From contig CM042548.1 of the NCBI GenBank assembly GCA_023630585.1, forward strand, positions 23,148,527 through 23,212,526: a stretch of 64,000 bases of DNA. The letters are read 5' to 3'. Below are positions 22,401 to 35,902 of this stretch, one piece after another. The notes beneath the pieces were generated by a model. That model made no database searches and was not told the origin of the DNA. It saw only the letters and a program-made list of their open reading frames with translations. This stretch comes from Cranoglanis bouderius (Eukaryota; Chordata; Actinopteri; Siluriformes; Cranoglanididae). Within the stretch, counting starts at the first letter, position 1; every line of letters begins with the position of its first letter. The position numbers were made by a program, and so were the translations under genes.

Positions 22401-22528
22401 CTTCCTTAGTTCAGTAAGCAAATGAATCCTCTCTTGTTCTTGACTTTCTTCATCCTTCATCCCTCTTCCTTAGTTCAGTAAGCAAATGAATCCTCTCTTG
22501 TTCTTGACTTTCTTCATCCTCTCCTGCT
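22401..22528. repeat. 64-bp tandem duplication inside a former exon
   Basis: CTTCCTTAGTTCAGTAAGCA begins at 22401 and again at 22465 with identical following sequence. It duplicates part of the EEESQEQERIHLLTELRK-type coding block of the SAMD3-like gene. Confidence 0.9.
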
Positions 22529-22777
22529 GGGTAAGGGGGGAGGTAGTTTACCTCTGCCTTTCTAGGTTTTTTTACATTCTTTGTGGACTTCTGGTCTGCA
22601 GGGCTCTTGCGTTTGAGTTCATTGCATATCACCTCAGGAACACCGTAGCCTCAGAGTTTGGTGCGATAAGTGGCCATTTTGTATTTTATGCTTTGTTGCC
22701 AGCCATATCAACCTGAGAAGAGCCAGGTTCCTTGAGAAAAGGATATTTCTTGACAAGTGCCTCAGCAACATCACTTA

Positions 22778-23640
22778 TAGTGCATCCGGAAAGTATTCAC
22801 AGCGCTTCACTTTGTCCACATTTTGTTATGTTACAGCCTTATTACAAAATGGATTAAATTCATTATTTTCCTTAAAATTCTACAAACAATACCCCATAAT
22901 GACAACATGAAAGAAGTTTGTTTGAAATCTTTGCAAATTTATTAAAAATAAAAAACGAAAAAAGACATGACACTTGCTATTCAGGCCAAAGAGTTCAATT
23001 TTTGCTTCTCATGGTCTGAGAGTCCTTCAGGTGCCTTCTGGCAAACTCCAGGTGGGCTGTCATGTGCCTTTTACTGAGGAGTGGCTTCCATCTGGCCACT
23101 CTACCATACAGGCCTGATTGGTGGAGTGCTGCAGAGATGGGTGTTCTTCTGGAAGGTTCTCCTCTCTCCACAGAGAAATGCTGGAGCTCTGTCAGAGTGA
23201 CAATCGGGTTCTTGGACACCTCCTTGGCTAAGGCCCTTCTCCCCCGATCGCTCAGTTTGGCTGGGTTAACTGTGGGACCTTATATAGACAGGTGTGTGCC
23301 TTTCCAAATCATGTCCAATCAAGTGAATTTACCACAGGTGGACTCCAATCAAGTTGTAGAAACATCTTAAGGATGATCAGTGGAAACAGGATGCACCTGA
23401 GCTCAATTTTGAGTGTCATGGCAAAGGCTGTGAATACTTATGTACATGTGATTTTTTTTTCGTTTTTTATTTTTAATAAATTTGCAAAGATTTCAAACAA
23501 ACTTCTTTCACGTTGTCATTATGGGGTATTGTTTGTAGAATTTTGAGAAAAATAATGAATTTAATCCATTTTCGAATAAGGCTGTAACATAACAAAATGT
23601 GGAAAAAGTGAAGCGCTGTGAAAACTTTCCGAATGCACTG
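22778..23640 (-). mobile_element. Tc1-like element with ~200-bp terminal repeats
   Basis: The ends read TAGTGCATCCGGAAAGTATT (left) and GAAAACTTTCCGAATGCACT (right), flanked by TA at 22776-22777 and 23641-23642. Long inverted repeats include AATACCCCATAATGACAACA. The internal part keeps a 74-codon minus-strand fragment (22995-23219) of the transposase with LHQSGLYGRVARWKPLLSKR, the second DNA-binding helix region. The catalytic part is deleted. The element interrupts the SAMD3-like gene between codons for AQI and SDVAEAL. Confidence 0.92.
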
Positions 23641-23665
23641 TATCTGTGCACTTGATGGATAAGCT

Positions 23666-23969
<304 letters not shown>

Positions 23970-24639
23970 TCAGACAGCTTCTCAAGTATGTCTGCCTTGA
24001 CCTTTGAGGTAGTCAGAAGTGTTCCATTCTTCTTGTAGTCTTCAGTGGCTCTTTTAAGGTACATCTCAGTTTCATATGCAAACTGTGGAATAGGGAACTG
24101 CTTTGGCCATGGCTGGCATCGTTCTGTGGTACTTCGCCTAGGCAGGATAATGGTGTCCTGTGAAGACGATGTTCCAGCAGATGACTCTGCATATGATGCA
24201 GTTGACTCTGCATAAGATGCGGACTCACAGTCAGTTGACTGTTGACCAAAGGAACTGTCCAAACTTTCATCAAGAGGAAGCAAGTTAAGAAGAATCGGGG
24301 CAGCATGAACAACCTTTATGGTGTCTTTGTGTTTAATTTGGTCATTTTAATGAAGAGTGAAGTAATCTTCAAATTCCGAGTCCAAATACTGGAGACTGAA
24401 CTCAGCAGAAATTCCAACGGTCTCCTTCACAACAGTTTGCAGCTCCTCCACAGTGGGTGGGATTCCTGATGGAAGGACCAACTTCTCAATTCGGTCATCA
24501 ACTATTACTCTGAGCTTTGCCTCCATCTCTGCTAGCCTGACAAGACTGAATAGACAAAAGTTTATATATGAGACTAGACATATAGTGAATAATGTGATGA
24601 ACAGCCTGGAGTGTGCCACAAGATTAAAGAGTTAAAACA

Positions 24640-25079
24640 CATTTAAATAATCAATAAATTCAAAGCGAATATTAATGGTAATTCAATTTGCCAATTACAA
24701 TTATATTTCCTTATTCTTTCCTTATTTCCTTAGTCTTTAAATGATAAATCCATAACTGAACTGATGTAAAATGTAATTACAAATTGTTGTAATCTTTGTG
24801 ATTACAAATGACAAAATGATTTTTATAAAACTATTTTAAATATATATTTTTATCATTACTTATATTAATTTTGTCTGCCTTTCATATTCAATTTCATAAT
24901 ACATCTGTTTTCCATTGAAATTGCTAAAATGTCATGAAAAAAGGACACTGTATTCTTATAGTTCCAGATAAATGGGCTACAATACATATATTGTAAGATG
25001 TAAAGGTTAACATAATCTATTTCTATTACCTAAAACGAACAACAGATGTTACGTTTGAGTGTAACCAAGCATTTTCCTC
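24640..25079. other. AT-rich spacer
   Basis: No gene recognised. Likely intron or spacer between the two EnSpm genes. Confidence 0.4.
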
Positions 25080-27584
25080 CCACACTGTACGCAGCCAAGG
25101 GGCACACATCACCAAGTTTCTGCTGCTCCAAAAGAGCTATTTTCCCAGTGTCCTCCAGTTGAAAAGTTCTTAGATGCTCTTCATACCAGGCAGCAAGTAA
25201 CTTTACAATAAAATGTACTCAGTTGTCCACCAGTAGAGCCATATGACAAGATCATCCCAACAGTGTACCTTGTTCCATAGTAGGTGACAATGTTAGCTAA
25301 CTGCACAATAGACAGAAGTGGTGAGGTTTCTTTTAAAGCTTCCTGTATGTCTGAATGCAGCACATCTAAAGGCACTTCAGACATTTTTGTGACACACAAT
25401 GCCTGTTTTCCAACATCTGTATGCAAGTGTATGCCATCATCATCTGATGTCTTGTAGAAAGGGTCAACAACATATTTTTGAAATCGTTAGTGTGCCTCAC
25501 AACTTGCTTAAAAAAGCTGTGTTTAGCTTCAAATTGCATTGTCCATTCACCAACCAGAGGCCCATAATCTTCAATCAATGCAGGATAGTGTTCCAAAAAA
25601 TGGTGTTTGGGTGTCAGTGTCTCTTCAGGAAAAACTGATAAGAATCGGTCATGATGTTCAGATATTTTAAAGTCAAGGTACGCAATAGTTTCAACTGTAT
25701 GAACAGGGGCAACCACCAATTCAACTATGTCTTTTAAAGTCAGAAGAACCTGCCAGGCAGAATCACCCTCAGGTACCCGTGAACCAACAGTGAGTGGCAA
25801 CAACTGTATTAGGGCCCAATTTTCATGGGCATTAGTTCTGCGATGAATGTAGTTTTGAGGGATTGCTTGAGGGCTGTTGGCTTTGTCTGAGCCCTTATAG
25901 GGAAAACGTGATTAGGTCATTGAGTTTAACCAAATTAAAGTACTTCTTCTTGGTGAAAACCTGAAAACACAATGCTAGTTCCCTTGGGACTATGCTTTCA
26001 AAAAGGTCATGTAGTACATCTGGTGGATACCCAGAGACAAAGTGAAAGTGATTCAATTTATCAGTCAATGGACATGACCGCTTTACGCCAAACCAATGCA
26101 TTAAATTGGGAATTTTCTCACAGTTTGTACGTGCAAACTATGGTCCTTTTTTGTCCGAGGTGGAAACACCGCAGTCCTCACTCCATGTTTCTGGTACTCT
26201 GAAGAATGTCCAAGACAAAATGTACAGATGTACAGCCCCGTGAATCTTTCAACTAGTCCACTGATGGAATGTGCACCGAGATTGTCAGCTACAACACAGT
26301 GCACAGTCCCTTTAACATTTTTTCAAACACTGGAAATGAAAATCCCTTCCTGTTCTAAAGTGGGAAGATCTTTCAAGAGTGGTTCCAAAACTGCTTTGTA
26401 TTCAAACTGTTTGACATTAACAGCTTTGTAAAGTAAAGCTAGGTGTATTGACATTAATGCAGATTGCAACTTGGATGGCACATTTGCCAAAACCCAATAA
26501 ACAGCTGTTATTTTATGTTTTTTTTCTTGAAGTTCCTAGTGGGTTACACACCTCAAAGTCATCAACATAGATTAGAGAGAGTCTTGTTTCCTCTCCAGCA
26601 TAGAAGTCATTCTGCTTGAAAAATTTGCCACCAAAAATTGACTTGATATATCCAGTACTGTTTGAATGTCTGGATAAGATTCCCTCTGCAAAGTCTCAAG
26701 AAAAGGCACATATTGAAAGGTCTTGTTCTTTTGAGAATCAAGAATAAATTCAGCACTATCAACACACTGGAAATACACCTTAAAATACCTTCTTCTCTTA
26801 AAAGCCATGGACCACCTGCTCCAAATGCTGTACTAATGGGATGGAAGTTGCACAACTGTTCTGCCAAGTCCATTATGATTGCCTGGTCAACAATGCATTT
26901 ATTAAACTTCAATGTTGAATCAAGTATGTTTCTAACAACAGCAACAGATGCTGAAGTTGAAATGAACTGAAGGTCTTCAACCAGAGTATCAATGCACTTC
27001 ACTGAGGCATTAGAGATGCTCTCTAGCTTGAGCAGAAGTAAGCCAATTCTTTGAAGAATTAAATCTGATGCACTGTCTTGATTACAATCTAAACTAGTAC
27101 CCTCACCATAACTGGCCTCTGGTAAATCAGAATGGTCAACAGTCTGATTATGGTGACTCTCATACACGTCTTGCTTAAAATCACTCAAAGAATAGGATTT
27201 GTGTTTTCTGCTTTTGTGTTTCAGAAATGTATTGTATATATTAATCCAAAAGTTGCATTTTTCAAATACACAAAAGACAGTTTTGTGGATTTTCAGATGA
27301 TTTCCAATATGCTGAAAGTAGTCCTTCTCTGTAGAACAACAAGCATCACAAACTAAACACTTAAAAGCAGAGATCATTCCTGACTGGAGACTTTTTTCAG
27401 CTGCATGGTATCTAGACAAATGTGTCCGAAGGGCACTCTGTGTTTTAAACGTGCAAGGGCAAAGGTCATATAGACATGGTTGGGATTGTCCACGACCAAA
27501 TGTTGCGTGTTGTAGTCTGTAATGCTTTAGTAGATTCTCCTTTGTGGCAGACAAAGACTTGCAGATCTTACACTGCCATCCCAT
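25080..27584 (-). pseudogene. EnSpm/CACTA-like transposase with N-terminal C2H2 fingers, decayed
   Basis: From ATG 27584 the minus strand encodes MGWQCKICKSLSATKENLLK, then LYDLCPCTFKTQSALRTHLS, FKCLVCDACCSTEKDYFQHI and VFCVFEKCNFWINIYNTFLK. These are four C2H2-like fingers within ~125 residues. The RNase H-like core follows with YVDDFEVCNPLG (first acidic site, about 26565), CVVADNLGAHSISGLVERFT (second, about 26300), SGYPPDVLHDLFESIVPREL (about 26010) and EDYGPLVGEWTMQFEAKHSF (E, about 25530). Such enzymes cut and join the transposon ends. Inactivation: a frameshift at the A run near 26520, a TGA near 26323, shifts near 25890 and 25375. A splice-acceptor-like CTTATTACCTTAG precedes the start, implying an upstream untranslated exon. 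Fish carry many proteins of this type labelled uncharacterised. Confidence 0.8.
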
Positions 27585-27599
27585 TGGCCAAAACCTAAG

Positions 27600-29116
27600 G
27601 TAATAAGAAAAAAAGGCAGTGATCCATGCATCAGATATAAGGCCACTACATTCAGCTCTCTAATCACATGAGAACAATAAGAGAACATCTGTTTATGGGT
27701 ACAGAGAAGTGGCCAAGGAGATCTATGATCTTTAAGTACAGAACTGCATTTAAATAACCCAGTAGCTTCTGAAAGACAGAGTCAAACTAGTCAGACACAC
27801 AGCTAATTTACTTCCATAAAATATGGCAAATCATAAAAACTGTGGTGTGCAACAATAATTATTAAAGCGTATTAAATATTTGTAGATCCTTTACTTTAAG
27901 GGTATGCTAATAGCAGGAACACTGAAACATGTTGTATGCAAATAAGAATGAGGCTAAGAGTAAACCTCCCTTCTTCACTGGTTGAAACATTATCAGGCAA
28001 ATCATTTATTTGAACAATAGAACAATATTGCGTAGCATTTGGATATAGGCCACTGAGCATGACATGCTAACATGTAGCCTACAGTGTAAACGTGTAACAG
28101 AGGGACTAACGAAGCCTCTCTCTTGCAGTGCGCACCTACCGCTCTACCGTACTTTACTGACCTCAAACCAGCTTCCACAAAGGCAGCTCAGTGTAATCCG
28201 TCAGCACGAGCTGCAGCCACTGTTTGAAAGCATACTCCCACAAGGCAACAGAGAAAAACTGAAAAGGGGCGGTTATGCCATCTGAATCTCTTGCTGTGGC
28301 CACATTGTACTGTGAACGGAGATATGAAACCGTGTAGGCTACGGGGCTGAGAGAACTTCAGTGAAGTTGGGATTAACGTTAGCACAACACCACACAAAAC
28401 ACAACAACAGACTGTCGATGAAAATAACGCCAAATAAAGAAAGAAATAGGAAATAGCGCACTTTGTTTGAAAATGTAACGACACAAAAAATACTGATCTT
28501 TCTCCCGACGTACGATTAACAGCAAGTTAGGCTACTTGAGTAAAAAATGTTACCCGAGTACAATTTACTTGAGAAAACGAAATAGGCTTAAATGTAACTC
28601 GTAATTACTCACCTCTGAGAGCAAGAATGTCCCTACATTTGTGCATTCTTGCTAGCTAGCTTGTTAAGGTGGGGGAAGGGTGGAAGCTCGGGCTGAGGTA
28701 AAAAAGTAGATTAAAAGGGGTAGCTAAAAGTAGATTAAAAGGGGCATTATGCTATACAGTCTACGGTATAACATTATACTTGTGGAAAATCACATGAAAC
28801 TGAGACATTTAACTGACCACTTTTTCAGTCCTTGCCATGCTTTAGTCAAATGAAAGACAAGACAGACCAACTTCGAATCACTGGCCTACATAGCTTCATT
28901 TTCACTTACAGCGCAGTAAAGTTGGCATGTTTGGTTTGATAACTTGCAGTAGCTCACAATGTTCGACTGTTACAGCAACTTGGTTATAAATTGTTTGTTA
29001 ATTAAACAGGTCTTACCTTGGGAAAACGGCAGTACATGAAATGTGTGGCAGACGATGATTGATGTCCATGTGGCACAAAATGCCTTGGGCGGAAGTGTAA
29101 GCTGATTAAAACCAAC
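27600..29116. other. 5' region of the EnSpm-like element
   Basis: No coding family is recognised. The stretch should contain the promoter and 5' untranslated exon of the minus-strand transposase, but I cannot place them. Confidence 0.35.
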
Positions 29117-29606
29117 TGTTACGATTTCCCCTCAGCAGCTCACTTCCGGGTTCAAAGACTTTGCCTTTGTTTACTATCTCCATGTGTGTTTTGTTTTGGT
29201 TTATGTCTTGTCTCCTCCCGTATTGTCATTGGTTGTGTCCTAATGTGTTTCAGCTGTTGTGTGTTAACCCCCAGGATTACTGTGTGTATTTAAACCCCTT
29301 GTGTTTCCATATGCAGGCACAAAGTATTTGTTCAGTTACCGTTCTTTTTTTCCCCCAGTTTGTGCTATCCATACCAAGCCTGTTATCTTGTTTCTCGTTT
29401 TCCTGGTTTTTGATCCTGTTTTCGTCCCCGTATTTCTTGATCCCTGTCTAGCCCTGTTTATACCTGTTCGTAGATCACTCGACCCATGCCTGTTTATGAC
29501 CACGTTTCTGCCTGCCGTTTTGGATTTGTGTGTCGGTGTACCTATTACTTTGACTGGTATTCCTAATAAAGTGACCTCAACTGCACTTGCATCCGCAAAC
29601 ATTACA
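29117..29606 (+). mobile_element. Solo LTR with 5-bp target duplication
   Basis: 490 bp starting TGTTACGATTTCC and ending AACATTACA, flanked by CCAAC at 29112-29116 and 29607-29611. AATAAA (29565-29570, within CCTAATAAAGTG) near its 3' end fits a polyadenylation signal. Similar wording near the 3' end (TCCTAATAAA) occurs in the LTR at 52965-53786. Recombination between two LTRs removed the rest of the element. The solo LTR lies within the EnSpm-like element. Confidence 0.88.
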
Positions 29607-30165
29607 CCAACTAGCTCCCAATGAATAAACTTTATCAATTTCCTGCATCCTTGATTTTCCTGATAAAATACAATTAAATTCTACTCAGTGATTCACAGCA
29701 AATTTTATTCAAACAAAACAGAGTAAAATGCAATTAATAATTACAAATTCTTTATTATGTATAGGTTATCATTTATTTACTAAATATTAATTAACCCCAG
29801 TCTCAGTTTTTACAGTGTACATGCCAGTGTGTCTTTAAAGTTTTTTTCTGCTTATTGCATAAAAACCTGAAATCAGGAAAACTTTGAAGTTGTATGGGCC
29901 CATCAGGCAAGTCGGGGCCCCAGGCGACCGCCTGTTTGGCCTGTTGGACGCGGGCCGGCCCTGGGTGCCAACTTCACAGAGATCTTTTATTAGTATTTTA
30001 TCTCAGAGCACATGCTTACCTTTTTCACAGCCAGATCTCCTTTCCTGTTTTGTTTTCCCACTATGCAGTGCTTAGGGTAAACAAATGTTTTTAAGGGGGC
30101 AGAAAGACTTTAAATGTCTGTCAGCTGTTAAAAGTATATATTAAAAGTATTAAAAGTATTCACAG

Positions 30166-30191
30166 TGGCAGTGGTAGCTCAGTGGTTAAGA
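30166..30191 (+). mobile_element. Truncated tRNA-SINE head
   Basis: GGCAGTGGTAGCTCAGTGGT then TAAGAC carries an A-box-like TAGCTCAGTGG, as in fish tRNA-derived SINEs. No B box follows, so only the head remains. Confidence 0.45.
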
Positions 30192-30424
30192 CGTATTCAG
30201 AAAACTTAAGACACTACACATTTTTATTTTAAATTTTTTTATTGGACAAAATTAAAGCATCAGTCACACTTATTAGTATTAGTACAGCTAGAGTAGTGAC
30301 AGTACATTACATATCATAGTGCATTGGTGATTATATTAAGATGTTGACAAATGTCAATATCTGACAATATCTAGCACAAATCTAAAATACAAAATTCCCA
30401 TATCAAAAGAAAAGAACAATGACA

Positions 30425-31205
30425 GCAGCAGCCCTGTGCGAGCACAAATGAACCAGACAGGTATGTAGACGAGATGGATGGAGAGCTTGCATGACGTCAC
30501 TGCTCCTCCAAAGATTTTGTAATGTCTAAAGAATGGAATAATTTATGATGGTTCCTTCTACGGGACAAAACAGCAGAAATCGAGCACAAAGAAACAGCAC
30601 CTGTTTGGGGCGATTTGGACGGCATGGGGTGGACAGTTATGTAACTGTACTTAAAAAGTTTTTTTGTTATGTTTAAGAAGGGATCATAGTTACAATGTTT
30701 CTTTCAATGGCACAAACCGGCACAAATCGAGCACAAACGAACGAGACCGCTTTGGTGCGATTTAGATGAGGTGGGGTGGAGAGTGATGTCACTGCCCCGA
30801 ATTATATTTGTTATTTCTAAAGGAGGGGATATAGATACAATGTTAATTTTAATGGCACAAATCGGCACAAACCCAGCACAAACGAACGGCACTGGTTTTG
30901 TGATTTAGATGAAATGGGGTGGAGAGTGAGGTCACAGCTCCCGAATTTTATATTTGTTATATCTGCGAAAGGAAACTAGATACAGTGTTTGTTTTAACGG
31001 CACAAACCAGCACAAACCGAGCACAAACTAATGACACCGGTTTGGAGTGATTTGAAAGACATGTGGTGGAGAGTGACGTCACACAACCAAAAAAATAATG
31101 TTCTATATCTCAAACACCAAACCAACATAAACGTTCGTTTTTGCGGCACAAATCAGCACAAACGAATGGCATACTTTTGGAGATTATTTCATTTTATGGG
31201 GTGCC
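30425..31205. repeat. ~145-bp tandem repeat, about five copies
   Basis: GGCACAAA...GAGCACAAACGAAC phrases recur at about 30563, 30708, 30852, 31000 and 31144, so the spacing is 144-148 bp. Each unit also has GGTGGAGAGTGA followed by a GTCA core. A partial copy (AATCAGCACAAACGAATGGC) lies at 12131-12150, just left of the outer hAT element. Confidence 0.85.
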
Positions 31206-32350
31206 TGATCCGCAAAAAAGATCAGAGTATGCGGCCAATTTTAGATCTGCTCCATCTGAACCGTACTCTTCGGACATACAGGTTCAAGATGCTGACGGTC
31301 AAACTTATCGTTCCACAGATTCAGTTACAGGACTGGTTTGTGACGATTGATCTAAAAGACGCATATTTCCACATAGAAATATTGCCCAGTCACAGGGAGT
31401 TCCTGAGGATCGCGTTTGAAGGCAAGGTGTACCAATATCGGGTTCTTTCCTTCAGTCTAGCTTTATCCCCTCGGACCTTCACAAAGTGCATGGATGCCGC
31501 TCTGGCTCCCTTGCGACTCCAGGGCATCCGTGTACTAAACTACCTGGACGACTGGTTAATTCTAGCGCGATCCAGGGAACTGGCAGTTCAACATCGAGAT
31601 GTTGTTCTCGTCCACATGAGGAGCTTGGGGCTCAGGTTGAACCTCAAGAAAAGTATGCTTTCTCCAGTGCAGAAGACTTTTCTAGGAGTTATATGGGATT
31701 CTACTATGATGAGGGCGTTTCTATCCCCAACATGCGTAGTCTCTGGAGCGGCCCTCACCTGGAGTGGCATATAAATCACCTAGAAATGAGCGCCGTATTT
31801 CTAGCACTGAAATTCTTTCTTCCTCATTTGAGAGGTCGCCATGTGTTAGTTGTGACAGACAACACAGCAGTGGTCTCATATATCAACCACCATGGAGGGT
31901 TACGTTCGCGCCCCCGTTCAGGCAGGTGCAACTAATTCTTCTCTGGGTGGAGGGAAAGTTTTTGTCAGTGAGTGCAATGTACATTCTGTGCAAGCGGAAT
32001 GTGGGGGCAGACATCCTGTCGAGGCAGGGGCTGAGGCCTTGGGATTGGAGGCTCCATCCACAAGTAGTGGAGTCCGTATGGTGGAGGTTCGGCCGAGCAG
32101 AAGTGGATGTGTTCACCTCCGAGGAGACAACACACTGCCCGCTTTGGTTCGCCCTCACTCCTCCCCCACCACTGAGGCTGGACGCCATGGTGCACACATG
32201 GCCGAGGTCACATCTATACGCTTTTCCCCCGATCACTCTGCTCCCTCAGGTTCTAGTGAGAGTTCACCAAGACCGTCTACGCCTGACAAGACACGTATTT
32301 ATCATCACGCTGCAGGACATCGAACTCCCCTGGAGTCAAAGTGGATAAAA
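31195..32350 (+). pseudogene. DIRS-type retroelement: reverse transcriptase and RNase H
   Basis: The plus strand encodes RPILDLLHLNRTLRTYRFKM, then DWFVTIDLKDAYFHIEILPS (first catalytic D region), QYRVLSFSLALSPRTFTKCM, and RVLNYLDDWLILARSRELAV with the YLDD box intact. LGVIWDST follows. In a second frame comes HLEWHINHLEMSAVFLALKF and LVVTDNTAVVSYINHHGG (RNase H), then ILCKRNVGADILSRQGL. This series is characteristic of DIRS retroelements, which integrate with a tyrosine recombinase. No recombinase is visible here, and at least one frameshift splits the coding region. The 145-bp repeats just upstream may be part of its 5' region. Confidence 0.85.
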
Positions 32351-33103
32351 ATAAAATATCATTTAAATAGTTGTGTCTGACTGACACATCCTTTGTTTGA
32401 AGCTAACGTTACCACATTACTGACTGGACATCAGCCACCACCAGCACACTTACAGCATCACACACTGCTCTATAGTCACAATTAACATAAGCAGTGGATC
32501 AAACCCTGACTTTACTCACACTAATCCCTAATCCCTACACTGGAGAATCAGGTGCCCTAAATGTGTGCAATAACAGTGAGTACACTAGAGCAGAGAAATG
32601 TTCACTCTGAACAGCTGAGACTCTCACTGTCACCATGGTTACGAGAAGATTCCTCATGAACAGTCATAACGTCCAGCTCAGAGTTCACAAGTCGTGACAC
32701 AGTGCACAGTGAAGTTTGTCAGTGTGGTGGAACACGTGTTAGTCCTGGTAGTGCTCGATGCTAAGTGTAATTACAGTGCAGTCCTCATACACCTGAACTG
32801 TTGTGTTTCACTCACAGTCACTGTTTATTTTCTACTACAGCTCCAACACATGGATGTGTATTTGAAGTAACTTGTAGCTGAGTGGATAAAAGGATGTGAT
32901 CAGTCACGGTTATTGTTATGGAACTTCTACATCTGAATATGAATGATTCAGCTCCCAAACTGCTGGAAATGTGGTACGGGTTCTAACACTTCACCTAAAC
33001 TGCTTTATCCTGGAGAAGAGGTTTGAGGTGAGACTCCTGTCATACACCAGTCCTGCTGAGTTTATTATTCTTAATGCTGTAAGACAGAGAAGAGCATCAG
33101 TGT

Positions 33104-33106
<3 letters not shown>
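32351..33106. other. No gene recognised
   Basis: No coding family is seen. This may be intron or flank belonging to the NLR-like exon that follows on the minus strand. Confidence 0.4.

Positions 33107-33164
<58 letters not shown>
33107..33164. repeat. (CA)n microsatellite
   Basis: About 28 CA units. Confidence 0.95.
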
Positions 33165-33165
<1 letters not shown>

Positions 33166-33219
33166 TATTCAGTATGATGCAGTAGAGTAGAGTAAAGAGA
33201 CAGTAAGTCAGTAACTCAC

Positions 33220-33396
33220 TGTAGTGTCTCCAGTTTACAGTGTGGATCCTTCAGTAGATCAGAGAGCAGCTTCACTCCTGATTCTCCTGGATTATTAAAG
33301 TTCAGATCCAGTTCTCTCAGGTGTGATGAGGAGTTTGACCTCAGAGCTGAAGCCAGAGCAGCACAACCTTCATCTGTAATCCTGCAGAAACTCATC
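33220..33396 (-). pseudogene. NLRC3-like leucine-rich-repeat exon, isolated
   Basis: On the minus strand a 177-base exon lies between an acceptor (TTTCTTGCAG, + strand 33397-33406) and a donor (GTGAGT, + strand 33214-33219). It encodes RITDEGCAALASALRSN, SSSHLRELDLNFNNPGESGV and KLLSDLLKDPHCKLETL. This is the standard ribonuclease-inhibitor-type LRR exon of fish NLR (NACHT) immune receptors, where such exons (usually 174 bp) sit in tandem and form the ligand-sensing solenoid. It has one extra Ser codon. The exon itself is intact and phase-symmetric. No NACHT exon or sister LRR exon is visible nearby, so it is probably an orphan gene fragment. Membership of a gene whose other exons lie beyond repeats cannot be excluded. 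Confidence 0.88.
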
Positions 33397-33406
33397 CTGC
33401 AAGAAA

Positions 33407-34799
<1,393 letters not shown>

Positions 34800-34835
34800 A
34801 CCAGATACTGACTGGTTTTCGGACCCCCCGGACCC

Positions 34836-35126
34836 CCCAATACAGTAAAACTGCACATTTTAGAGTGGCCTTTTATTGTGGCCAGCCTCAGGCACACCTG
34901 TGCAATAATCATGCTGTCTAATCAGCATTTTGATATGCCACACCTGTGAGATGGATGGATTATCTCGGCAAAGGAGAAGTGCTCACTAACACAAATTTAA
35001 ACAGATTTGTGAACAATATTTGAGAGAAACAGGCCTTTTGTGTACATAGAAAAAGTCTTAGATCTTTGAGTTCAGCTCATGAAAAATGGGGGCAAAAACA
35101 AAAGTGTTGCGATTTATAATTTTGTT

Positions 35127-35130
<4 letters not shown>
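34836..35130 (-). mobile_element. Tc1-like element 5' end
   Basis: Minus-strand reading starts in CAACACTTTTGTTTTTGCCC near 35111 and continues TCATGAGCTGAACTCAAAGA, ending GCCACTCTAAAATGTGCAGT near 34850. This is the untranslated 5' part of a common fish Tc1 family. No transposase frame is present. Confidence 0.75.

Positions 35131-35194
<64 letters not shown>
35131..35194. repeat. (TA)n microsatellite
   Basis: About 32 TA units next to the Tc1 terminus at 35130. Confidence 0.95.
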
Positions 35195-35200
<6 letters not shown>

Positions 35201-35279
35201 CAAAATATATATATAATTTTTTTTGTGTGTTTTGTACTGTATTCATGTAACACTTGAAATGTTTGTAATATATATATAT

Positions 35280-35459
35280 ACAGTATCTCACAAAAGTGAG
35301 TGCACCCCTCACATTTTTGTAAATGTTTTATTATATCTTTTCATGGGACAACACTGACGAAATGACAATTTGCTACAATGTAAAGTAGTGAGTGTACAGC
35401 TTGTATAACAGTGTAAATTTGCTGTCCCCTCAAAATAACTCAACACACAGCCATTAATA
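35280..35459 (+). mobile_element. Second Tc1-like element 5' end, interrupted
   Basis: ACAGTATCTCACAAAAGTGA followed by CACCCCTCACATTTTTGTAA is the start of another well-known fish Tc1 family. It is cut at about 35457 by the MITE that follows and appears to resume briefly after it (GATGGCTTTGATAGC, 35833 on), but no transposase is seen. Confidence 0.75.
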
Positions 35460-35824
35460 AGGAGCCGGTGCAAGCCACCTTACCCGGGCCTAGCTTCCAC
35501 AGTCGAACTGGAGGCGTTAGATTGAGCTGCGAAAGGATTAGATGCCGGGAAGAATTGAGCACCCAGACTCCACCCCCCAACAGCCAAACCCCGTCCTCTC
35601 TCTCACGTTAAACCACAAGACACGTACAGCTCTGCGACAGCAAAGCCCACAAAAATAAGCTGAACTCATCAACGTTCCTCTCCACGGAAATCTTTAGTAA
35701 AAGGGAAAGATTTATGCGTGAATGAAGAGAAACCCGAGCTATACGTGAAGTTGGCCCAGGCCGCCGAAACTCGATCGGCGGTCTAGAAAGTTGGGCCAGG
35801 GTAAGGTGGCTTGCACCGGCCCCT
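35460..35824. mobile_element. 365-bp MITE with ~30-bp terminal repeats and TA target
   Basis: The left end AGGAGCCGGTGCAAGCCACC and its following TTACCC are mirrored at the right end (GGGTAAGG then TGGCTTGCACCGGCCCCT). TA flanks both (35458-35459 and 35825-35826). The interior is GC-richer than its surroundings with a small hairpin CCGCC...GGCGG (35761-35781) and no reading frame. I do not recognise the family. Confidence 0.8.
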
Positions 35825-35902
35825 TACACATCGATGGCTTTGATAGCTATAGTAATAGGATTGGTTTAGACCTGTTAGGTCCCCATTAAGTACACCTTTT
35901 AA

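Noticed and set aside
29161..29638. Three ~100-codon frames on both strands
   Set aside because: They fall inside a solo LTR with clear boundaries and have no protein similarity that I recognise.
31883..32380. Overlapping minus-strand and third-frame proteins
   Set aside because: They are shadows of the DIRS coding region, whose plus-strand frames carry the conserved motifs.
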